Assembly: GCA_949752735.1 (NCBI GenBank)
Contig: OX457040.1
Coordinates: forward strand, 2,930,355-2,994,354
DNA from: Lumbricus terrestris
Lineage: Eukaryota > Annelida > Clitellata > Crassiclitellata > Lumbricidae
DNA length: 64,000 nucleotides
Direction: 5' to 3'
Part shown: positions 22,469 to 34,834 of the stretch, one piece after another
Numbering within the stretch: position 1 is the stretch's first letter
How the letters are laid out: every line of letters begins with the position of its first letter
Position numbers and translations under genes: made by a program
Notes under the pieces: model-generated
Database searches by the model: none
What the model was told of the DNA's origin: nothing
Seen by the model: only the letters and a program-made list of their open reading frames with translations

Positions 22469-23577
22469 GGTACTATGATTTTAATTCACCCTTTTTTCTA
22501 TTTAATTTCGAATTTATTTCAGTGACGTAATTCAGCTAGGTATCGTCCTGAAATAAGGTATCCACTTTTACCGGGTATTTTCATATCCATTTGTATTATT
22601 CTGAACTAAAAAGCGTCAAATTTAAAATGAATCTTTTGCGTTTATCCGCTTTGGTTAGCGATAAGGAGAGGAGTTTTTTTGCAGCTGACCTATCGGAGAC
22701 GGTAAACATGAAACAATCCCCCGTTTCCCGGCATATGCCACCGAATACCCATTGCTGGGGTGTTATGCGACCAACGTGGCTTTTCCTGCGTGATAAAACG
22801 CTTAGGAAATGGAAGTTGGATGAAGGTTTATAGATCTAAAATAGGAGCTGGATTAAGAAGATTTTCATCAATCCAGCTCCAACCTAATCAAAAAATTTCA
22901 TCCATCCAGCTCCAATTTAAGGAAGGACATTTTCATCCATCCAGCTCCGATTTAGGCAAGACGATTTTCATCAATCCAGCTTCGACTTAACCATGAATAT
23001 TTTCATCAATCCAGCTCCAATTTAAGGAAGGACATTTTCATCCATCCAGCTCCAATTTAGGCAAGACGATTTTCATCAATCCAGCTTCGACTTAACCATG
23101 AATATTTTCATCAATCCAGCTCCAATTTAAGGAAGGACATTTTCATCCATCCAGCTCCAATTTAGGCAAGACGATTTTCATCAATCCAGCTTCGACTTAA
23201 CCATGAATATTTTCATCAATCCAGCTCCAATTTAAGGAAGGACATTTTCATCCATCCAGCTCCAATTTAGGCAAGACGATTTTTATCAATCCAGCTTCTA
23301 TTTCACACCGAGAAATGCCTTCATCCATCTTCTTTTTCTCGGTCGTTATTTTCTCTCAATCCAGCTTCTATTTCCGACCTATTAATACCTTCATCTATAT
23401 AGCCTCCATTTCTTAGGCGTTTTATCACTCATCCAGCTACTATTTAAGATATAAAATACCTTGATCCTGCTTCCATTTCTTAAGCGTTTTATCACTCAAA
23501 CAGTTTCTATTTAAAATTCGACATGTGCACGATAGAATAAAAAAAATAGAAAAAAGGTGAATTAAAATTATAGTACC
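22469..23577. mobile_element. DNA transposon D (1.1 kb) built around a minisatellite
   Basis: TIR GGTACTATGATTTTAATTC, inverted at the right end with one change. Perfect 8-bp TSD TACTTGTC at 22461-22468 and 23578-23585. The S2 paralog near 30750 (AATTGTCGATTATCACGG) shows the site without the element. No coding sequence; the centre is the 105-bp higher-order repeat. Confidence 0.9.
22857..23500. repeat. Higher-order minisatellite in element D (105 bp = 3 x ~35 bp)
   Basis: The 35-bp subunit has TTTTCATCAATCCAGCTCC plus a variable linker (AATTTAAGGAAGGACA, AATTTAGGCAAGACGA or GACTTAACCATGAATA). The three linker types cycle in order with a 105-bp period (CCATGAAT at 22991, 23096, 23201). The array decays at both edges. 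Confidence 0.93.
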
Positions 23578-24144
23578 TACTTGTCGATTAGCACGGGTGA
23601 TTATTTGTGAAAGCACCTCAAAGTTGAGGCCTCAAGATATAGTTAGTGAATGGAAACTATTATAATACTGCTGCTTCGCTCGAAACTCTGATAGCGCTGG
23701 TGGTGCCAGTCGAAAATTCATAAACTTAATTTTGGAAATTCGTTCAGGTATATATAGAGCCGATCATAATTAAATTAAAGGTGCATAAAATGATCGAATT
23801 TTTCTCCGCAGAATTCAGTATAGGCGACACCTTGCGGCATCCACTGGTATAATCTCAATGAAAAGTCATCTCCACTTTTGAACGTGCAATCACAATAATT
23901 ATTTGGGTGCAATGATGATTGATTGGTCGTTGCAACCAGCGACGATCACGTGACCATCCTTCCCTATCCAGACTATAAATCTATCTGTTATCATCTGTTT
24001 TGATAAAACAAAGGCAACTTGGCCATCGCTCACTTTACAAGGAACTGTCTGTGGGTATATCGGAGATTGAAACAAGAGGAGATTGAATAAAATAAATCTT
24101 CAGCTTTCGGAAGACATTCTTCTGTAAATCCAAAGGTTCGTCAT

Positions 24145-24240
24145 TTCCCCTTCATGGATGTATGGACCCAGATTTGAAGAGGACCTATGACAACAGAGGT
24201 CGTTTCCCTCGACAGAAATTTGTTTGACATATTGCAACAC
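24145..24240 (-). mobile_element. Diverged SINE-1 copy
   Basis: The plus strand reads GATGTATGGACCCAGATTTG, then CTATGACAACAGAGG and GACAGAAATTTGTTTG; this is the reverse complement of SINE-1. Confidence 0.65.
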
Positions 24241-24274
24241 ATTAAAATTACTTATGATAATTTCAATGACTATG

Positions 24275-24393
24275 GGTGGTGGTATTTGCAGTCTAACGTC
24301 ACTGTGTGGTAACCAAGGCCATTAGCGACGCCCTCCTACTTTATCCAGGCTTGTGACTGGCACTGGCAAGGTGCAACCAGTGGTGGAGTTATT
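24275..24393 (-). mobile_element. SINE-2 with 9-bp TSD
   Basis: A 119-bp body with the sense 3' tail ATACCACCACC. TSD ATGACTATG at 24266-24274 and 24394-24402. Confidence 0.88.
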
Positions 24394-24402
24394 ATGACTA
24401 TG

Positions 24403-24490
24403 ATGGATGGATCCGATATGACCAGGGTCTATGACAATAGTGACCGTTACCCTGGACAGAAATTTGCTCGGCATATTACAGCACTTAAGA
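24403..24490 (-). mobile_element. SINE-1 copy abutting SINE-2
   Basis: The plus strand reads ATGGATGGATCCGATATGAC and GACAGAAATTTGCTCGGC; the tail touches the right TSD of the preceding SINE-2. Confidence 0.8.
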
Positions 24491-25010
24491 GCTTTGAAGC
24501 GGAGTTAAACACTGTACGCGGCTGCTTTGCCGTATATAAAGGTGTATTAATTGACCTCGAACTAAATGAGGTGGTTGCGCCTATGCTTGTCACGGTGGGT
24601 GTGTCATAGACAGTGCCAAATGTACTTATTTGTCATTCTTATGATATTGAATATCAGTGAGATTCTATTTTGAATGTATATTTCTAATGCTGTATGTTAT
24701 TTCTTTTCATTTATTTCCAAACGAATGAAGTATATAATATTCTGCATTGCTGTCAATGGCTTTTCATGTCACAAGACGACTCCACTAACTTTACTTACAA
24801 AAACTGGATAAATGCGACGACGATGAACTATTTATTACCACACGAGTCGTTATAACTGAAACAACGCGGCTGCTTTATTTTTGATTTTCGGAATATCATA
24901 CAAAGAGGCAAACTGCTCGAAGTTGCTTTGATCGAAGAAAGACAACTGCTTCTGAAAAACAAAACAAAATTAAAATAATGATGTTTTATCACATGACAAG
25001 TAAAAAATGC
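24480..25010. repeat. Paralog of the flanks of element A (empty site)
   Basis: Matches 49670-49746 joined to 53841-54310 (for example CGTATATAAAGGTGTATTAA, GGTGTGTCATAGACAG, CGAGTCGTTATAACTGAAAC). At 24560-24575 the sequence CCTCGAACTAAATGAGGTGG corresponds to the unfilled target of element A. Confidence 0.85.
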
Positions 25011-25347
25011 CGGCAATAATAATTCTCAACAAGCATAAAATTATTGTGAGACTGCAAAATACTTGGCTGTCCTACACGTGTCTCAGGGGATCGACGGCAC
25101 ACTGACGTCTCTGAGGCCACCGGCTTGACTGAAGATCGTAACCGGTGGAGAAGCATTGTTGACATACATGCAACGCCCAAGGAGAGAATGAATGATTGAA
25201 TGAATAGCATTTGAACATTTGAATCACTATTAGCAAAATTGCTGCTGCTCCGTATTCTGATTTTCTTGGCCCTGATCACCGTTTGCACTCTGGTAGCGCC
25301 GGTCCTAAGATTGGATGAACGAGGAAGGATACCCCGCTGGTCTAACT

Positions 25348-25490
25348 CAGGGGTTCTCAACCAGTGTGTCGCGACACACCAGTGTGTCGCGACACACTGG
25401 TGTGTCGCGACTTGACCGGCGGTGTGTCGCGTAAAGGTGGTGTGTCGCTGGTGTGTCGCGAAGAATTGGTGTGTCGCGAATTAATAATAA
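25348..25490. mobile_element. hAT (Charlie-like) terminus with GTGTGTCGCG repeats
   Basis: CAGGGGTTCTCAACCAGTG is a typical hAT end of this type, followed by inverted and direct copies of GTGTGTCGCGA. No second terminus was identified. Confidence 0.6.
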
Positions 25491-25762
25491 TGATAATAAA
25501 TTATCTTCGTTTCTTTTCCAAACTGACACAACGCAGTAGGCCAATTATTACATGAAAATAATCCTAAATAACAGCAGTCTACCAAATTCTCACAGCACAC
25601 GTCCGTTGTTCTTGCATTGTATACACTGACTTACTTTACCTACAGGAAGTTTAGCGGATGACTGCAATGAGAATTTGTCGCTCTCTATTTATCTATTTTA
25701 CCGCGATCTAGGGTAGTTATGACGTTTATGTTCAACGGATATGACATAGGGCCTATGTAATC

Positions 25763-25929
25763 CATGGGCGGATTTTGGTTTCCGTTCTTGGAGAGGCTAG
25801 CTTATGAGTATGCGACTTCTTGGGGGGACTAAGCCCGGGAAAAGATACCGTTTACACGGTAAAAACTGAATCTGGGTCTTCTTGAGGGGGGGGTAAGCCC
25901 CCCTTAGCCCTTGATAAACTCCGCCCATG
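25763..25929. mobile_element. hAT-type MITE related to element C
   Basis: Inverted ends CATGGGCGGATTTT and CATGGGCGGAGTTTATC. TSD ATGTAATC / ATGTAAAC at 25755-25762 and 25930-25937, one mismatch. 167 bp, non-coding. Confidence 0.85.
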
Positions 25930-26039
25930 ATGTAAACACGTTTGCGATCGCACCTGTTAGAAAACTTTTACCCGTTAACCTAGGCTAAGTCAGCAAACGA
26001 AATGGAGAAATTTATGGGTAAGAATACGTATATTTAGCC

Positions 26040-26685
26040 ATCCTCTTCAGATGCTGATATTAAGAAGACAAGGTGGATGTTGAACCCATTCCTCAGAGAA
26101 AAACATCAATGGAGCAGAATTGAACAACAATGAACAGGAAACACTTGTTGAGCTGCAAAATGATTCCAGAATGAAGGACATGTATAAGAAATTATCAAGA
26201 ACTCAGTTCTGGGCAAAGACGTACATGTACAAGGAAGAACATTACAAATCCCTTGCAAGCAAAGATATATCAAGGCAGCGGCGCCCGCAGGCGTACGCAC
26301 TTACGCAAGTGCGTACAGCAGCGGCGCCCGCAGACGTACGCACATAGGTAAGTGCGTACAGCGCGATGACCCAAAAGGTATGTTTTTGAAAAATTCTAGT
26401 TTGACGACTAAAAAAAAAAAGGTCATCAGTTTTTTCGGCGGATAGAAAAAAAAGGTCATCAGTTTTTTCGGCGGATAGAAAAGGTATGTTTTTTGGGAAA
26501 TTCTAGGTTGACGACTAAAAAAAAAGTCATCAGTTTTTTCGGCGACCTAACGAAAATTTTTCCCTGTTCGCCCCTCCTTCGAAAATTTCTGTGCGTACAA
26601 GAAAAAAATCCTGCGGGCGCCGCTGTATCAAGGAGCTGGAGTAGTGGGGGAAGTACAGGTCTTGAAGATTTTCCCGCCAAAACCT
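26040..26685 (+). pseudogene. hAT transposase / ZBED-SCAND3-like C-terminal fragment, interrupted
   Basis: The plus strand contains 'RWMLNPF' and, after a frameshift, 'EQETLVELQNDSRMKDMYKK' and 'LSRTQFWAKT' (to about 26275). This resembles the region before the dimerisation domain in hAT transposases and the host genes derived from them (ZBED5/SCAND3 type), where W-x-x-NPF precedes 'L-x-E/D-L-x-x-D' and then 'FW'. The reading is broken by the 350-bp MITE at 26276-26625 with TSD TATCAAGG; target sequence resumes at 26626 (AGGAGCTGG...). Only about 75 codons are recognisable. Likely a dead transposase piece; a domesticated gene is not supported. Confidence 0.55.
26276..26625. mobile_element. 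hAT-type MITE F (350 bp)
   Basis: Perfect 16-bp TIR CAGCGGCGCCCGCAGG and perfect 8-bp TSD TATCAAGG (26268-26275, 26626-26633). The left end is duplicated in tandem (GCAGCGGCGCCCGCAG, then GTACGCACTT and its inverse). The interior carries several GACGACTAAAAAAAA / GGTCATCAG modules. Confidence 0.94.
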
Positions 26686-26689
26686 AGTA

Positions 26690-27229
26690 CAGGTTTTAGA
26701 GACGACCAATGGCAAGCCGCCGAATTGTCACGTGACCTCATTATGTTAATTAGCCCTGCCCCTAATTAATATTCATGTTGTGACGTCATATTCGAGAACT
26801 TTCTGGACCATTCTAGAAGGTCTATTGTTCCTTTGTCCGTCTCTTTGTCCGTCTGCCTGTCTGTCTGCCTGTCTGTGTGCATACCTAGGTGATTAAGAAG
26901 TCGTTAATGATGCGCCCTCGGGTAATGGCTTTATTATGCATGATAAGAATCTCCACCGCGCCACAACGCAGACAGATTGACTGTCTGTATACCCATATGA
27001 TTAAGAGTTCATTAATGGAGTCATCATTCTGGAACTTTCGTTAATTAGCGTTCTAGAACAATCTGGATCTTTCCAGAAGCGCATAGATAGTTCCGGCGGA
27101 TGCAAGAGAAAGTAGATCCGCACACACTTCCTATATTGAGGTGGTTCGGATGGACACAGTTTAACATTATGGTGTGCGATGTATTAATGCGCTACAGCTA
27201 TTATAAAAATTCAACATTTTCACACTGTT
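26690..27229. other. Unassigned DNA with a short (CTGT)n tract
   Basis: No gene seen. CTGTCTGC-type repeats at about 26830-26880, and a duplicated motif around ATTAAGAAGTCGTTAATG / ATTAAGAGTTCATTAATG. Confidence 0.5.
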
Positions 27230-28640
27230 TCATTCGACTTCCGTATCGCAGAGGACGTTCTGTTTAGCGACCAGACTGTGTGATGACAAAGATCATAGCG
27301 CTATCCTTCATCCATGCTTTGACTGGCAATGCCAGAAAACGAGCAGCTGCTGGATTTCAATAGAGGTGCTAAGTTTATAATTCTACACTTTCGTGTGTTT
27401 CTACGCGTGAACAATTAAGGATATATTTTTTATTATACATTTATTCTACACCATATAAAAGGTGTTTAATTCCTCCAAAAAATTGACGTAGATATTCCTC
27501 AATTATGCTATTTAACGACAACAAACGCTCGAATAAACCTATGACAATTATTATAATTGTCTAGCAGCATCTCGTGTTGTCAGGGCCATTCACTTCGACC
27601 ACGCATAAACCAACTTAATGCTGTCAAGTTAAGCGGCATTATACACTAATGGATCATTGCAACGAGACTGTTGTAGTTTCATTTTATTGACACTGTGCGA
27701 TAACAAAGACCATTAGTGTCGCCCTCATCCGTTAAGCCCTCGTCGAATCTGGATCGATCCATCCCAGATTTAACACACAGTAATGTTAAACTGCAAATAC
27801 CACCACCAGATTTGACGAGGGCCCTCGAAGAAAAATTATTTGTCATATTACAGCACTTACACTATTCATAAATTCCACGTTCTGGATAAGGAGCTGTAAT
27901 ATGCCAAACAATTTTGCTTCGAGGGAAACGGCCTCTGTTGTCAATTTAAGCCCTCGTCAAATCTGGATGCATCAATTGCATGACTAGATGAGCTCCGATA
28001 ACCATAATTCATCTAAGGATTACCAAGCCGTAGTGATGTCATGATATTATGACGTATACGAAACATTGTGCCAGATCAGTCTCATCATTTCAACGGATGC
28101 CCACGTGACTCTAGATCCAGATGACTGTGACGTCGACCGGATCAAGCTTATTGACGCTGTCCACCACTGACTTGACCGACGGATGAGTGGAGGGTGCTGA
28201 GGCCCTGGCGCTTCGACGTGGGAGTGGACAGCGTCCGTTGCGATCTTGAACTCAGAAGATAAACGTTATGACATCCACCAAGATTAAGCAGCAAGACAGA
28301 AGACCGCCAAGACCACCCACCCCCGCCGCGCACCCATCCCGCACATTGGGGATTGGGTGGTAGCTGGGTGGGAAACGAAACACCTTACGTTTCTGGTACC
28401 ACAGTCAGTCGCACAACAAAAAACCCATTATAATGAACATTTCCTTGTGTCTTTTATCTCGTCGATACTTTAACGGTGTAATTGAGTTTTCATTTTGATG
28501 TAGAATGCAAAGAAACATTGTGTGGTGCTCTTATAATTGCGGTGAGTCAACTTAAGAAAGATTTCTAATTAAACGATCTCGGCCATTGCATAGTTTTCCC
28601 GCTAAGTGTGTGTCCTTTGTCTATCAATTGGGATGCCCAC

Positions 28641-28705
28641 ATTCATTCATTCATTCCGAGAATTTATATAGCGCCTCTTCAGAAATCTACTCAGAGGCGC
28701 TGCCC
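28641..28705 (-). mobile_element. LINE (L2-like) 3' terminal fragment
   Basis: (ATTC)n then TTTATATAGCGCCTCTTC and the second stem arm AGAGGCGCT. S1 lacks it (GCCCACATTGCCCAG near 19585), so it entered S2 after the duplication. Confidence 0.85.
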
Positions 28706-28935
28706 AATTGCCTTGTAAATGAAACAAATGTTAAGCTTATACGTTTCAGAAGGAGATCAGAAAGATGATTTCATTGTGTTACAATGATTAGCTGCCAGTT
28801 AATTGTTGTTGTTAAATCATTGTTTTGGTGATAATTATATCATCTGGCCTGCCTTTTAGTTATCATGGCTAATTAATGTGCTGTTCCTCACATGCGTGTA
28901 TAAGACATGGAGAGTTTTGGGCGTTGCATCGTATG

Positions 28936-29165
28936 CAGTAGCGGCGCCAGGATTTCAGTTTCGGGGGGGCTGAGGCCTCGCGACGAAAATTTCACATTTT
29001 CATCCGTCAAAATTTCTGACGACCTCTTTTATTTAGTCGTCAGCCGAAAATCGTGGATATTTCAATGTAGAAAATTCGGATGGCCCTTTTTTAGGGAGCG
29101 GGGGAGGTGAGCCTCGTGTAAGGGGGGGCTTAGCCCCCCCCTCATCCCCCTTAGCGCCGCCACTG
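28936..29165. mobile_element. hAT-type MITE (copy in S2)
   Basis: Same insertion as 19822-20033. TSD ATCGTATG (28928-28935) and ATCGTACG (29166-29173). Ends CAGTAGCGGCGCCA and inverted CAGTGGCGGCGCTA. Confidence 0.92.
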
Positions 29166-30554
29166 ATCGTACGTGAACTTGCGAATACCGATCCGAAGTG
29201 TCGCTCCGTGTCCAGTGTTGCGCTGCCCCGTCGCTGATCTTCGCTCTCAATGAACTCTAAAGATTAATGTAGTTCTACGTCAGCAGCCTTTAATTTCAGC
29301 CACGAAATATACATGTAGTTAAAATCTTGATACAACTTTAAAATGTAAGGGTCTATTGGAGATGAGATGCTAAATGAGTCGATGTCAACAGTTCAATTGA
29401 TCGTAAGTTGGCTCAAGACGCTGGAGACTATTTGCAATCAATGTCTTGAATTAAATACCCTCATTAAGAGTTCGCGGCGGTCATAACTTGCTAAGCTTCT
29501 AAACTAGAATTATTGGTAAACACTGATTATCAAAATCATTATCTGCATGTTGGAAAGTCCCATTTCTGTGCTGCATATCAAACGCTCATAAATTTGACAA
29601 ACGGCTTTAGGATCTCGTGTGAATATTGTTTAAGTTGTTGTGCTTAAAATTCCAGATGAACACTGACAGTTTTGACCGAGTTCTGACACTTTTCTGTATG
29701 TTCTACTTTTCACCTGGACACACTGTAATTGTGTTATTACAATCAAGCATTAAAACGCTACATTAAACATCTTGAATAACAGACCACAACCGAGCACTAT
29801 AAAAATTGTGATTTCGTACTTCCTATTTATGAAAAGAAATATCATTAACAGTTATTTATTTTCTTATACAATTTCATAGCGCATTCAAAATTACTACTCA
29901 GAGGCGCTCCCGATTACAGCGCGGACACTGCATCGGAGTTTCACACTCAAGGTCCCTACGCGGTGGCTTGACGTGGATTCGAAACTGCAACACAACGCCA
30001 CCTTGCCCCCATCCCCAATTAGTAATTAGTCTGACCTCGATTAGAACTTGCATATCGTATAATATACACTCCAAAAAGTAATTTCTTTGATCCAGTGCAT
30101 GTCTACTGTTCTGTGCCTTTAAAGTTTAAACAATGATATTGGAAATATTTATGATCATAAATATCATAAATATGATCATGATTGAAATAATCTGTATTTA
30201 TAATGGGCATTGCTTCGGTGCATTTTGTTGAACAGTGTCCTTGGTAATCTGAGAAGAAATCTTATTGTAGTCATAGTTGCTAATCTGCGCAATGCACAAT
30301 GCACTGCATAGTATCAATATAGGAAGCATAATAGAGAATCTCAACGTGGGCGTTTAAAATTATTATTACATCGTTTTGGCGCATGTGTTCTACACTGAGA
30401 ATGCAAGTAAATCTTAACATCCACGAATATTTACGAATATTAAAACCTCAAGTCACGAATACTCGATCTATGTGGCAATCCATAGATGTAGCTAACGCCG
30501 GAAACTATGTGAAAAGCTATCTATAATAAACTGTCTACGTCTGCGACCGCAAAA

Positions 30555-30670
30555 AATAACTCCGCCACTGGTTGCACTCTGCCAGTGCCAGTCACAAGCC
30601 TGGATAAAGGAGGAGGGCGTCGCTAAGGTTCTTTGTTACCATACAGTGACGCTAAACTGCAAATGCCGCC
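30555..30670 (+). mobile_element. SINE-2 with 12-bp TSD
   Basis: TSD GCGACCGCAAAA at 30543-30554 and 30671-30682. 116-bp body ending GCAAATGCCGCC. The S1 paralog near 22370 (GCGACCGCAAGGCAG) has a single target copy. Confidence 0.93.
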
Positions 30671-31147
30671 GCGACCGCAAAATTCGTATAAAATGACAAC
30701 AAAATAGAATCGCCCTTTACATACCCTTTTAAAGTTAACTTATTACACAATAATAATTGTCGATTATCACGGGTGATCATTAACAGTAAGATCTCGAGGT
30801 GTTAGTTAGGCAATGGAAACGATTATACACTGTGTCCGGATAAAAAGTAGCCCTCACAAAAAGTGTCATAACTCAGTCAAACCTTTTAGGATTTGTCTGA
30901 CATTTTAAACAATACACCGCTTAGGCAGAAATTTGGTTAAACGTTGTTTGTTCCGCCTTTGCACCTAGACAACTCAGCTAGATTGAATGCAATTACCTAA
31001 ACTGTCGGTCGGATGAAATGGCGAGGAAGAGGACTTTTCTCTCGCCATCTTATGCCGAGCCTAAGAAAATGAGGTCGCTAATGTTTTATGCCCATTGCTG
31101 TTTCAAGGCTAGTTTAAAATTTACACTTATAGATTTGTTCTGATATG

Positions 31148-31262
31148 ATGGATGGATGGATCCGATTTGACCAGGGTCTATGACAACAGAGACCGTTACC
31201 CTGGACAGAAATTTGCTCAGCATATTACAGCACTTAAGAGCAAGGTGTTGAACCAGTTCGCA
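31148..31262 (-). mobile_element. SINE-1 copy
   Basis: The plus strand starts GATGGATGGATCCGATTTGA and runs to CTTAAGAGCAAGGTGTTGAA and CCAGTTC, near full length. TSD not clear. Confidence 0.82.
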
Positions 31263-32104
31263 GCCACCGATGATTATTGTAAATTAGCAGTTGAACCTAT
31301 TAAAGGTGTTTAAAACCACGCATTATTTAATGTAAGCCTAAATGCTTCGGATGTTTAGCGACATCTAACGATCGACAGAGACGAAGAAATCGACGACAAA
31401 CAAAAATTCCACAACGCAAATAATATTCTTTGAATCGTTTTTTCTTCCTTAGTGACATCATCTTGTTATTGTAATGTCCATTGCATCGACCAACCACCTC
31501 TCGTATAAAACTAGACGGAGTTGAACTGCCTAGTGATGTTGAAGCGGCGGAGAAAGACCAGGAAACAAGAGTATGTGTTGGAAGTTGTGGACTGCGGAAC
31601 AGTGCAAGCAAGCCACGACATCAAGCCAAGTCATTGTCTCCAGCAAATTTTCCTTCACAGCCGCCATTTTCTATGATTCGAAAACCTTCTTCCAAGAACC
31701 TTCAGCAGAAATCACGTGATCCCATCGATCTGCAATCGACTTTATTAAACCAAATCGAACTTTCAACAGTTTGACGACATCCTATGCCATCGAAAAACAT
31801 CAGAATCGACGTTGAATACGTGTTTATGCACTTTTGATACGGATCTTCATAGGCTAGTGGACGTGGTTAACGAACTTGAATGCCATTCGAGGTGTGTGTG
31901 GGGAGGGGTGGGTAAATGTATTCCTTGAGAAATTCGGTTAAATGTTTTCTGATTCGCTTTCGCTTCCTAGACAACACAGCTAGAGCGAGTACCGTAGGTT
32001 GTCGGTGGTATAACTAGACGGCGACGGAGAGGACTGGCCACTCGCCATCGTGTGCTGAGGCTAAGAAAATTAAGTCGCCAGTGCTTCGTACTGATGGCTG
32101 TTTA

Positions 32105-32225
32105 AGGGTTTGTCCAATGGGAACTCTGCCACTTTTGCACTCTACCAGTGCCAGTCCCAAGTCTGGATAAATGAGGAGGGCGACATTAATAATTTTTGAA
32201 ATGGCAGTGTCGTTAAACAGCAACA
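32105..32225 (+). mobile_element. Diverged SINE-2 copy
   Basis: Contains CCAGTGCCAGTCCCAAGTCT and GGATAAATGAGGAGGGCGAC, followed by a degenerate tail. Confidence 0.65.
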
Positions 32226-33249
32226 AGCAATATTATTGTCAAATAGATTTCTTTGTTCAGCATCTAATTTGCCAGACTAGAATATTTTAATAACTGGATT
32301 TGTGTTCGCTGATTGTTGTTTTACTATGGTGTAACGTCGTAAGTAGAATGACTATAGTTATTGTGTCACCTGCTGCTTAATATCCTTCTCCATTTTATGT
32401 TGTCGTCGACCTCCTCGTTTTTACATCGTTTGATTAGCGCTCAATCAGACTTTTAGATTTCCAGTGGCTTCCGACACAAACTGCTTTCAATCACATTCAC
32501 TCTTGACTAGCTCATCATTATTGTAGTGAATTGATATTATCTAATAATGGTGTTTAATTAGTTTATAAAGGTTAAAATTTTTACGTAGTTGCTTAATTAA
32601 TCCCGGTAGTTTAATTTCACGTTCAATTTGCTCCGTTGGAAAAAATCTGGTGTTGACGTTGACCTTACTCTTCAAATCCAGAAAGAGGCAAAAGTCTAAA
32701 ACAGAGAAAACTGATGACACTGTCGTTGAGTGGAAGACACGGTGAGGGAGAGGACTGACTATCAGACCACGCATACCGAGGTTGAGAAAGTGACGTCGCT
32801 TACAGTGCATGCACGTGACTGCCTTTGCAGGGTCAGCTTAGAAGAAAACTCTTCGAAGCAGAAAATATTCAAACGATTTTTGTCTGATGGATTGTTATTT
32901 TCTGTTTAATTAACGGTGAAGTATCTAAAGAAATATGACGGTTTCGAGTCGCCCTCCCATTTAATATACTTTTAGGACTGGCACAGTCAACGATCGGATA
33001 GCTGCAGTTCGAGCGCAACAAAAATGGTTCTTGGAGTCTGACATCTTAGCATCATACTTGCCAGACTAGAATATTTTGAGTAACTGGACTGTTGTTCGCT
33101 GATTGTTGTTACACTATCATCAATATGGTGTAATGTCGTAAGTAAAATGACAAGTCATTGTTTCATCTGCTACTTAATATCCTTCTATATTATATGTTGT
33201 CGTCGACCTCCTCGCTTTTACATCTTTTGATTAGCACTCAATCAGACTT

Positions 33250-34250
33250 TTAGACGTGAACGTGGACCGTTGCGATCTTGAAATCAGAAGATCAACGTAA
33301 TGACATCCACCAAGGTTAAGCAACAAGACAGAAAACCTCCACCAGTCCCCACCGCGCCCTCACCCCGCACAGTAGGGATTGGGTCGTACCTGGGTGGGAT
33401 ACGATACACCCTAAGTTTCTGGTGTCCCAATCCGTCACACAATAAAAGTGAAACATTATTATCGTCAGCTACGCTCTGCTGATAGGGGAGTCCTCTCAGT
33501 TCCTTTTGCTCGTACTACTACCATGAAGGATCGAGCCTTTTCTGTGGTTGGACCAGTGGTCTGGAATGGCCTTCCTTTTGAGCTACGCCTACACCCTGGG
33601 ACTCTACCAGGATCCTTCCTTACTAAACTTAAAACTGTTCTTTTTGTGCGCGCTGGAGTTGGTAGCGCTTCTGAGTAGTTTTTCTTGAAGGAGCGCTATA
33701 TAAATGTCCGAATGATGGACATTTCTTTGTATCGTACATACTTATTAAAATATGTCCATAATAATTTTTGATTTTATCAATTTGTATCTCCTTGAAACTT
33801 CTACGGTGTAATGGAGGTTTTTGGGTGCGAAAAATCAAAAAAAGTGTTGTGTGGCGCTTATGTATATATATATACGGAGAATATACTTTAAAAAGGTGTT
33901 TAAATAAAACGATATAACTCATTGCATGGTTTCCGCGTAAAGTGTATGTTCTTTGTCTATCAATCATTGCCCACATTGCCCAGTTACCTTGTAAAGAAAA
34001 CAAATGTTATACGTTTTAGAAGAAGATCAGAAAGATGATTTCATTGTGTTACAATGATTAGCTGCTAGTTAATTGTTGTTGCTTAAATGATTGTTTTGGT
34101 GATTATTATATCATCCGGCCTGCCTGTTAGTTATCATGGCTAATTGATGTGCTGATCTTCACATGCGTGGATAGGATATCGAGAGGTTTGGGCGCTGCAT
34201 CCTATGTCAACTTGCGAAGACCGATATGAAGTGTTGCCCAGTTTCCACCG
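33250..34250. repeat. S block, partial copy
   Basis: Matches 19120-20050 of S1 and the corresponding parts of S2 and S3. Keeps the empty MITE site (GCATCCTATGTCAACTTGCG near 34197). Interrupted by the LINE fragment at 33452-33712. Confidence 0.8.
33452..33712 (+). pseudogene. LINE (L2-like) C-terminus and 3' end
   Basis: The plus-strand frame 33448-33678 reads 'LRSADRGVLSVPFARTTTM', 'RAFSVVGPVVWNGLPFELRL' and 'FLTKLKTVLF', ending in 'SASE' and a stop. This is the complete C-terminal tail of the L2-like LINE, of which broken copies lie at 15.0 and 47 kb. The stop codon lies within the 3' stem-loop (AGCGCTTCT ... AGGAGCGCT), followed by ATATAAATG. It interrupts an S block: S1 near 19335 reads AAACATTATGGTGGACATTT straight through. 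It is 5'-truncated to about 75 codons, but this stretch has no stop or frameshift, suggesting a fairly recent insertion. Confidence 0.9.
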
Positions 34251-34834
34251 TTCCATATTCTCTTGGGACTGGCACTAGCAGTGGTCGGAACGTTGCACAT
34301 GTTCTAGAGCAACATAAATTAAAGCGTCTTGATTGACCAGTGATCTGAAACACACAATGATGTCGCTGAACAATAGAAATAAAATCGTCATTTAGTTGAA
34401 CTTTTTACATATCGCTATTCAACTATCCAGAAGATAGATAGCCGGTTATTAGTGGAGTTTTTACTTAGACGCCAACAGAACCATCGACCGCAAGATGTCG
34501 TTTATCGCTGGTAACTACGTAAAGTATAACGCTGGAATTAGACACCCTTAATAAGAGTGCTGACATTATTATAATATTGGTAAGTTTATTGACGTTTTAA
34601 TTACCGCGTCGAATCGCATTACAGACAGAAGCTGATATAAGTATTGCTCTACATTTTTGTAGCGTGAGGTACAAGGAAGGGGCATGGATGAATGCGACGT
34701 TGGCAACTGTTTTATGCTCTAGTGAACTTGAATAAAATTACTACCATCGTAAATAGAGTAATCTCTTCAAGTGCCAGTCCCTAGAGTGCATACAGCAGGT
34801 GGGTGACGTCAATAAAGCATCATACTTTAAAGGA

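Larger units (their letters stand above)
27230..30760. repeat. S block, copy S2
   Basis: Paralogous to S1 over almost its full length (offset about 9.3 kb at the left end, less to the right because S1 has extra insertions). Contains its own insertions at 28641-28705 and 30555-30670. Confidence 0.85.
30940..32830. repeat. Threefold local repeat
   Basis: Three diverged copies at about 30940-31110, 31925-32110 and 32640-32830 share the order GAGAGGACT, CTCGCCATC-like, AGAAAATGAGGTCGC-like and a GACTGCCTTT/GGCTGTTTAAGG-like segment. A further pair, about 32265-32460 and 33050-33260, shares GCCAGACTAGAATATTTT and ATGTTGTCGTCGACCTCCTC. No gene recognised. Confidence 0.7.

Noticed and set aside
25347..25544. 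Arg-Asp-Thr repeat protein
   Set aside because: Reading of the GTGTGTCGCG repeats at a hAT terminus.
26120..26347. Domesticated hAT-derived host gene
   Set aside because: Only ~75 codons, upstream frameshift, and interrupted by a MITE.
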